DNA of 10,243 bases from Bacillota bacterium (GTDB taxonomy: Bacteria; Bacillota; UBA4882; UBA8346). The notes under the pieces were generated by a model. That model saw only the letters and a list, made by a program, of their open reading frames with translations. It searched no databases and was not told the DNA's origin. A program made the translations under genes and the position numbers. The stretch spans positions 1-10,243 of the forward strand of contig DNPQ01000395.1 in NCBI GenBank assembly GCA_003501335.1, in the 5' to 3' direction. This document shows positions 5,513 to 10,243 of this stretch, piece by piece; position 1 is the stretch's first letter, and each line of letters starts with the position of its first letter.

Positions 5513-7058
5513 GTTACAATCAGGCCGATCCTTCTCAATCCGCTGGAAGATGATCATTCATTTTCTGGTTTTTATGGTTTTAATCATTTTCATCGGCATC
5601 TATTTGAATTTGGCATTAAAAATGTCAGCCCGTTTTTTTGTTGGACTTCTGGATGATTCCAGAAATTTGGAAACGATTAGCCGGAAAATATATGCTGTCA
5701 AATATTTTACGGATGATTTCTTAACGGACGGCAACTATTTCACTTTGGATAAATGTTTGGCCGCCAATACCGAATTACAGGAAGCGGCGGACTCGCTTTC
5801 CGATCATTTAAACGGCACCGATAATGAAGAAAAATATTATCGTTACCTGGATCTTTCAATGTATTTGGCAAGTATTAACCAATTTTCCGAAATGACTGTT
5901 AGGGCTCGTAGGGATAATCGAATGGAACAGGCTTATGATACGGACTATAAGATGACCGAAGCCATAGATTTGACCAATAAATATATCCGCAGCCTCATGA
6001 GTCAAAACACAACCTGGGGCAGCGAACGTTACAAGTTAATCACCAAACAGACCAAGAGAATCGAATATATCGCTTATCTATTAGCTTTGGTGATCGGGTT
6101 ACTCAGCATTACTTTTTGTATCAACTTTTCAATGGGCATTACGCAGCCGTTGGAGCAAATCGCTAAAAATGCCGCCGAAATCGCCGCCGGCAATTTTAAA
6201 GTCGGTGCGGTATTTTCAGAGTCCAATGATGAATTGCAGATCATTACCCGCGCTTTCAATCGAATGTCCCGCAATATCAGCGAACTGTTTCATGAGATTC
6301 AGGAAAAGGCCAAACTGGAGCGGCAACTTAAAGAAGAAAAAATGCGCAATCTTGAGGTTACCAATCTGCTACGCGAGTCGGAGATCCAAATGTTACAGGC
6401 CCAAATGAATCCCCATTTTTTGTATAATACCCTCAATGCCATCTCCCAAGTAGCCATTTTGGAGGATGCCAATGAAACAGGCGATTTAATTAAAGCGGTG
6501 GCCCGTTTATTACGTTATAATTTGCGTTCTTTGGATAAGCCGGTTACGGTACAAGATGAAGTTGATAATATCAAGGAATATATCTATATTATGGGGGTCC
6601 GCTATGGTGAATCCATTCATTGCGAACTTACCACCGAAGGTAATCTGTTAAAATATTTAATTCCATGCATGGTTTTTCAGCCATTGATCGAAAATGCTTA
6701 TCTTCATGGAGTGGCCGGTTTGATGGAACGTAAAGGCGAGATCAAAGTAGAGATTCTGGATCAAGATGAGGTACTCCATGTGGTTGTTAGTGATAACGGT
6801 GTCGGCATTTCACCCGAAAAGATGAAACAAGTATTGGCTCAGGGCAGTTTGGAAATGCATGGATCCGGAAATAAGACAGTTCAGGCAGATTCCAGTGGAC
6901 TTGGTTTGGTTAACATCCGCAAAAGGCTCACCCTTTTTTATCAACGCGATGATTTGTTAACGATTATCAGCGGACCGGGAAAAGGGACCCAAGTGGAACT
7001 GAAATTGCCGTTGATTGAGGAGGATAGGCAACATGTACAGTTTGATGATTGTGGATGA
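5496..7058 (+). CDS. Sensor histidine kinase, LytS/YesM type (HAMP, His_kinase, HATPase)
   Basis: The 520-residue membrane kinase has TM1 at about 19-42, a mostly helical extracytoplasmic region at 43-187, TM2 at about 188-214, and a HAMP domain with coiled coil to about 300. The His_kinase domain (PF06580) carries the phosphate-accepting His307 in QMNPHFLYNTLN (303-314). The ATP-binding domain has the N-box QPLIENAYLHG (395-405), DNGVG (433-437) and GLGLVN (468-473). It should autophosphorylate and pass phosphate to the regulator encoded next. The small outer region lacks a recognisable ligand pocket, which fits sensing through a partner binding protein, as in the XylFII-LytS complex. The ATG overlaps the previous gene by 17 bases and has GAGG 9 bases upstream; the 3' end overlaps the regulator gene by 26 bases. 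Confidence 0.95.
   Translation: MESNTELQSGRSFSIRWKMIIHFLVFMVLIIFIGIYLNLALKMSARFFVGLLDDSRNLETISRKIYAVKYFTDDFLTDGNYFTLDKCLAANTELQEAADSLSDHLNGTDNEEKYYRYLDLSMYLASINQFSEMTVRARRDNRMEQAYDTDYKMTEAIDLTNKYIRSLMSQNTTWGSERYKLITKQTKRIEYIAYLLALVIGLLSITFCINFSMGITQPLEQIAKNAAEIAAGNFKVGAVFSESNDELQIITRAFNRMSRNISELFHEIQEKAKLERQLKEEKMRNLEVTNLLRESEIQMLQAQMNPHFLYNTLNAISQVAILEDANETGDLIKAVARLLRYNLRSLDKPVTVQDEVDNIKEYIYIMGVRYGESIHCELTTEGNLLKYLIPCMVFQPLIENAYLHGVAGLMERKGEIKVEILDQDEVLHVVVSDNGVGISPEKMKQVLAQGSLEMHGSGNKTVQADSSGLGLVNIRKRLTLFYQRDDLLTIISGPGKGTQVELKLPLIEEDRQHVQFDDCG
7017..7023 (+). promoter_or_regulatory. Ribosome binding site deciding the response-regulator start
   Basis: GAGGAGG lies 9 bases before the ATG at 7033, inside the end of the kinase gene. 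The frame is also open from a TTG at 7015, but that codon has no ribosome site and would add six residues before the receiver domain's first strand. The ATG is therefore preferred. Confidence 0.85.
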
Positions 7059-8595
7059 TGAACCGATTGTTCTACGCGCCATATCTCATGTTATTGAAAC
7101 AAATTGCCCTGAAATCCAAGTTGTGGCAAAGACCGGCAGCGGAATGGAAGCAGTGTCATTGGCATTCCGGGAAAAGCCGGATATTATTTTTATGGATATA
7201 GAGTTAACGGGTCTTAATGGTTTGGAAGCCATCACCGAAATTAAAAAGTCACTACCGGAAACGATATTTGTCATCATTTCCGCCTATGATAATTTTCACT
7301 ATGCCCAAAAAAGCATTGCTTTGGGGGTGGTGGACTATTTATTGAAACCGGTTTCCAAAGACGATTTGGTAACGATTCTGGCCAAAGCCATCGTCAGGTT
7401 GGAGGAACAGCGGGGAAGAACCCGGGAACAATTGGAATTGAAGGACAAGCTATTAAGGATGCGGCCTTTTTTAGAAGAGGACTTATTTTTTTCACTATTA
7501 TACCCCAGTATTGGGATGCATCCCTTAATGGAATATCCTCAATTATTGGACTTAAAAATTAAATTAGGCCAAGCCGTGGAAGTTTATGCGGCGGACTGCA
7601 AACGGTTGACCGAAAATTTTGAGGACTATAAACAGTTTGTCCGGAATCATTTACGGGGTGCTAATAATGTCAAGGATGTTTTATTAAGTCCCCTTATCGG
7701 GCGGACGGCTTTAATTTTAATTGGCTATGACTCAATGCCGACTTCGCAAATGGAGACTTGGAGCCAATTAAACAAGTTGTTGAAAAGCAACATCGGCCTC
7801 GATGCAGGAATTATTTTAGGTCGGGTTTATGAAGGCTTTGAAGGGATGATTCAATCTTTTAAAGAATTGCGTCAATCAACTCAGCTCCATTTTTACCCGG
7901 CGGGGGTTTATTATTTGGGGGAAGTTCCCAAATCGGCTCAGCAGGATTTTACCATTCCTTGGGTTGTTGAACAGGAGTTTTTTGATGCTGCCAAATCGGG
8001 ACAGCAAGAATTGGCCGGGATTATTTTTAAAGATTTATTTCGACTGGTCACACAGGCCATGCAAGGCGACCTTCAGTCTCAGAAAGATTATTTTCACGGG
8101 ATTGTTGCGGTATTATTTCGCGTTTTTTACGAAAATGCCTCGGCTGAGTCCAAACAATCCCTCAATGGTAATTATTTTATTCAAAAGATTAATCATACAA
8201 ATGAAGACAATGAATTGGAATTGGTGATGGATAATATCATCAAGCAATTGATAGCCGAAATTCAAAATAAAGAGACTGCTGAAAAAAACCCTGAAATAAG
8301 AGCAGCCATCGAGTATATGCTTCAAAACTATGACAAAGAGCTTACTTTGGCCGATGTAGCGGCGGCGGCGGCTATTAGCCCCAATTATTTAAGCAAATTA
8401 TTTAAAGAGTATCGCAACCAAACGGTGATGGATTTTTTGGAGCGGGTTCGCATTGAGAAAGCCTTAAAATTACTGAAAGAATCCAACTTTTCCATCAAGG
8501 AAATCGCCATCCAAACCGGATATCGAGATCCCAATTATTTTAGTAAGGTATTTAAAAAAGTTACGAATTTACCTCCTACGGCAGTCAGAGGTTAA
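7033..8595 (+). CDS. Response regulator, YesN type: receiver domain plus AraC-family DNA-binding domain
   Basis: The 520-residue regulator starts with a receiver domain (about 1-120): acidic pocket Asp8-Asp9, phosphate-accepting Asp55 in FMDIELTGLNG, Ser83 (IISAYD) and Lys105 (LLKP). A linker region of about 300 residues follows, with no motif I recognise, as is usual in YesN-type regulators. The C-terminus (about 420-520) is an AraC-type double helix-turn-helix: LTLADVAAAAAISPNYLSKL forms the first, and FSIKEIAIQTGYRDPNYFSK the second. It is the cognate partner of the overlapping kinase gene. Phosphorylation should promote dimerisation and activation of sugar-uptake genes, most likely the ABC-transporter genes starting at 9948; this target is inferred from position. 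The ATG at 7033 is chosen because of GAGGAGG upstream. Confidence 0.95.
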   Translation: MYSLMIVDDEPIVLRAISHVIETNCPEIQVVAKTGSGMEAVSLAFREKPDIIFMDIELTGLNGLEAITEIKKSLPETIFVIISAYDNFHYAQKSIALGVVDYLLKPVSKDDLVTILAKAIVRLEEQRGRTREQLELKDKLLRMRPFLEEDLFFSLLYPSIGMHPLMEYPQLLDLKIKLGQAVEVYAADCKRLTENFEDYKQFVRNHLRGANNVKDVLLSPLIGRTALILIGYDSMPTSQMETWSQLNKLLKSNIGLDAGIILGRVYEGFEGMIQSFKELRQSTQLHFYPAGVYYLGEVPKSAQQDFTIPWVVEQEFFDAAKSGQQELAGIIFKDLFRLVTQAMQGDLQSQKDYFHGIVAVLFRVFYENASAESKQSLNGNYFIQKINHTNEDNELELVMDNIIKQLIAEIQNKETAEKNPEIRAAIEYMLQNYDKELTLADVAAAAAISPNYLSKLFKEYRNQTVMDFLERVRIEKALKLLKESNFSIKEIAIQTGYRDPNYFSKVFKKVTNLPPTAVRG

Positions 8596-8621
8596 GCCGC
8601 TCTTTATCTCCTAAATTTAGT

Positions 8622-8626
8622 GGAGG
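8622..8626 (+). promoter_or_regulatory. Ribosome binding site deciding the second binding-protein start
   Basis: GGAGG is 7 bases before the ATG at 8634 but only 4 bases before the in-frame TTG at 8631. The ATG therefore fits better. The site follows the small palindrome CTAAATTTAG (8611-8620). Confidence 0.75.
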
Positions 8627-8633
8627 ATTTTTG

Positions 8634-9692
8634 ATGCTGCGATTTATCAAGGCCAACTGGGTGCTGGTGGCTGCATTATGCTTATTGGTGCTAATGTCAA
8701 TGCCGCTGATTTATTTTGGAAACTTATTGAAAATCATCGGCAGCCAAAATGAGGGAACGGTTGCTCCTGATGATGCGAAAGATGTTGCTGTCGGAGTATG
8801 TTTTAACAGTTTCATGGAAGCGCGTTGGATGAAAGAATGGGCCGTTATGCAGGAGTCGGCTAAAGCCCAAGGACTCACGATCCAATTAAAAGTTGCCCAT
8901 CATTCTCTTACCCGGCAAATCAGTCAAATAACCAATCTTTTAGCCCATCACATTCAGGTATTGATTTTGGATCCAGTGAGCTCTTCAGGGTTAGAAGATG
9001 TTTTGGAAGAAGCTCGGAATCAAGGAGTCAAAATTATTTTTTATGATGAAATAACAGCAGGCCCCGGTGACTTTTTTTTAGGTATTGATTACCGCGGAAT
9101 GGGCCGGCTTCAGGCGAAAGCGCTATTAGAGAAGGCCGGTATGGGAAATTATATGATTTTCAAGGGACCCGTCCATAGTTATCATTCTGAGATGCTTTAT
9201 GATGGTCAGCAAGAAATTCTGAAGATGAAAAATGATGTTTTTGCGAATGTTGTATCAATTAATGCGCTTACCAATTGGTCGGCGGATGAGGCTGTGACTA
9301 AAATAAGGGCTACCATAACTCACCAGAAACTCCAGGCGATTTTAGCACCCGAAGACCTTATTGCGGAGGAAGTCGCTAATTTTTATAAAGAGCAGAAATC
9401 ATCCGCACCTTATATAACCGGCGCCGGAGCAGAACTAACCGCCTGTCAAAGAGTATTACACCAGGAGCAGCTGATGACAGTCGCTTGGAATATACCGGGA
9501 CTGGCGAAAACAGCGATTTTATCGGCCAAAAGAATGATCCAAAAGAAAAATGCGATGGGGTCGATGATGGTGATTGAAAATCGCCGGATTCAGGCAAGTA
9601 TTTTTCCGGTTTATTTAGTCGGTCGTGATAATCTTCGCGCTATTTTAATCGATAAGCTGAAGCTCTATTCTGGGGAGGATTTCGGTGAATAG
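8634..9692 (+). CDS. Membrane-anchored XylF-like sugar-binding protein
   Basis: The 352-residue protein has an N-terminal hydrophobic helix (about 9-28) without a lipobox or obvious cleavage site, so it is probably tethered with the binding domain outside the membrane. The domain from about residue 51 resembles D-xylose-binding XylF: VGVCFNSFMEARWMKEW (53-69), IQVLILDPVSSSGLEDVLEE (107-126), VKIIFYDEI (132-140), FFLGIDYRGMGRLQAKALL (147-165) and ITGAGAELTACQRVLHQEQL (261-280). XylF proteins normally read Y-D-R where this one has Y-D-E (137-139), so the ligand may not be xylose. It follows the regulator by 38 bases, probably in the same transcript. A second sensory input to the kinase or a XylFII-like role is likely; no permease follows directly. 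Confidence 0.87.
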   Translation: MLRFIKANWVLVAALCLLVLMSMPLIYFGNLLKIIGSQNEGTVAPDDAKDVAVGVCFNSFMEARWMKEWAVMQESAKAQGLTIQLKVAHHSLTRQISQITNLLAHHIQVLILDPVSSSGLEDVLEEARNQGVKIIFYDEITAGPGDFFLGIDYRGMGRLQAKALLEKAGMGNYMIFKGPVHSYHSEMLYDGQQEILKMKNDVFANVVSINALTNWSADEAVTKIRATITHQKLQAILAPEDLIAEEVANFYKEQKSSAPYITGAGAELTACQRVLHQEQLMTVAWNIPGLAKTAILSAKRMIQKKNAMGSMMVIENRRIQASIFPVYLVGRDNLRAILIDKLKLYSGEDFGE

Positions 9693-9761
9693 GTAATAAA
9701 TTACGATATAAAAATACTCTTTGATATCAAAATGTCTACCTAGGAATAGATTTTTTAGGTA
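9690..9761. repeat. Cluster of short repeats at the start of the transporter leader
   Basis: TAGGTAATAA occurs twice as a direct repeat (9690-9699 and 9756-9765). Its core is also inverted as TACCTA (9737-9742). The cluster further holds GTAAT-AA-ATTAC (9693-9704) and the perfect 12-bp palindrome TTTGATATCAAA (9720-9731). The region is AT-rich, so some matches may be chance. It is a plausible binding region for the AraC-type regulator, upstream of the candidate promoter. Confidence 0.35.
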
Positions 9762-9841
9762 ATAATGGAGATAATCCAGAGGGATTTTGAAAATAGCGTG
9801 GAATAAATCGCCCTATCAAACAAAAAAGTACTCTAAAAAGT

Positions 9842-9872
9842 TTGACTTCGTCGATGATTTCTGCGCTTATAA
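9842..9872 (+). promoter_or_regulatory. Candidate promoter for the ABC-transporter operon
   Basis: TTGACT (9842-9847) has a near-ideal -35 sequence. CTTATA starts after 18 bases and TTATAA after 19 bases. The spacing is slightly long, as often seen at promoters that need an activator. It would leave a leader of about 70 bases before the gene at 9948. The 255-base gap (9693-9947) contains no gene or clear terminator. Confidence 0.5.
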
Positions 9873-9890
9873 AAACTAATTTTACATTTT

Positions 9891-9921
9891 TATTTGTTGG
9901 GCGTCCAAAGAAAATTTTGGA
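9891..9921. promoter_or_regulatory. Candidate regulatory motif in the transporter leader
   Basis: TATTTGTTG (9891-9899) followed five bases later by CCAAA (9905-9909) repeats the motif at 4437-4454, where the spacer is four bases. Overlapping it is an inverted repeat, TCCAAA (9904-9909) and TTTGGA (9916-9921). The site lies downstream of the candidate promoter and ends 26 bases before the start codon, a position that would suit a repressor or an RNA structure. Confidence 0.35.
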
Positions 9922-9947
9922 TAGTTTATTAATGTATGGTGAGAATA

Positions 9948-10243
9948 ATGGGATTCAAAAAATATATATTTCAACCTTTGTTGATTTTAATGATCAGTTT
10001 TAATTTGATGGGGATTACTTTTGCCCAAAGTACAAAAGTAGAGATCTTCAGCTGGTGGACAGGGGGCGGAGAGGAAGAGAGTCTGCAAGCGCTCCTGAAA
10101 ATTTTTCAGCATAAATACCCTCAAATTGAAGTGATTAACGCTACAGTCGAGGGAGGAGCCGGGATTAATGCGAAAGCCGCATTACAAACCCGGATGGTCG
10201 GTGGTAATCCTCCGGATTCTTTTCAGGTTCATGGCGGCGCGGA
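9948..10243 (+). CDS. Carbohydrate ABC transporter substrate-binding protein, family 1 (3' partial)
   Basis: Ninety-eight codons are visible before the window ends. The first 26 residues form a signal peptide: basic KK at 4-5, a hydrophobic core, and TFA-QS at 24-28 for signal peptidase I cleavage. There is no lipobox Cys, so the mature protein should be soluble outside the membrane. The mature part begins VEIFSWWTGGGEEESLQALL and continues with ATVEGGAGINAKAALQTRM and GGNPPDSFQVHGG, closely resembling glucose/mannose-type family 1 binding proteins. It should deliver a sugar to permeases probably encoded just beyond the window. ATG 9948 puts the signal peptide in the usual form, but GGTGAG is only 4 bases upstream; the in-frame ATG at 9936 would add four residues and is possible. 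It is the likely target of the upstream sensing cluster. Confidence 0.92.
   Translation, partial: MGFKKYIFQPLLILMISFNLMGITFAQSTKVEIFSWWTGGGEEESLQALLKIFQHKYPQIEVINATVEGGAGINAKAALQTRMVGGNPPDSFQVHGGA

Noticed and set aside
7015..7032. Longer response-regulator start at TTG 7015
   Set aside because: No ribosome site precedes it, whereas GAGGAGG fits the ATG at 7033, which begins directly at the receiver-domain strand.
8601..8626. CTCC...GGAG pairing around CTAAATTTAG as a terminator between the regulator and the second binding protein
   Set aside because: The pairing is short, AT-rich and out of register by one base. The GGAGG serves as the ribosome site, and the gap is only 38 bases.
9781..9835. 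AGGGATTT...AAATCGCCCT followed by an A-rich stretch as a terminator after the second binding protein
   Set aside because: The stem has a two-base bulge and no T-run follows on the plus strand, so it is too weak to call.

Overview
This window looks like chromosomal DNA from an anaerobic member of the Bacillota (Firmicutes). The clues are AGGAGG-type ribosome binding sites, several TTG starts, moderate G+C with AT-rich spacers, and a YesM/YesN-type two-component pair next to sugar-binding proteins. Three solute-binding proteins have an uncleaved membrane anchor or an ordinary signal peptide, and none has a lipoprotein Cys. That would fit a diderm lineage of the phylum, but it is only an inference. 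I see no tRNA, rRNA, CRISPR array or insertion sequence.

Left part (1-2782). The window opens inside the C-terminal GGDEF domain of a diguanylate cyclase (+). Running toward it on the minus strand is a compact [NiFe]-hydrogenase operon: small subunit (2782-1952), large subunit (1938-565) and a small cytochrome b5-like heme protein (568-321) broken by one missing base. The small subunit has no Tat signal, and Asp replaces the second Cys of its proximal-cluster motif. These traits recall the actinobacterial-type (group 1h) enzymes and suggest a cytoplasmic H2-oxidising enzyme. No maturation genes are in view.

Middle (2783-4382). A divergent promoter region of about 190 bp carries a perfect inverted repeat. 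It is followed by a two-gene operon: ybaK, a Cys-tRNA(Pro) deacylase, and a DUF1848 protein with a C-terminal CxxxCxxC motif. Their stop and start codons share one base.

Right part (4383-10243). A tightly packed sugar-sensing cluster on the plus strand encodes a membrane-tethered RbsB-like binding protein, a LytS/YesM-type histidine kinase (17-bp overlap), a YesN-type AraC-family response regulator (26-bp overlap), and a second membrane-tethered binding protein of XylF type. After a 255-bp AT-rich regulatory gap, the 5' end of a family 1 sugar ABC-transporter binding protein begins and runs off the window. The likely logic is that one or both tethered proteins bind a sugar outside the membrane and signal through the kinase, and the regulator then activates the transporter. 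A motif, TATTTGTTG-N4/5-CCAAA, lies upstream of both the first sensor gene and the transporter gene and is a candidate binding site.
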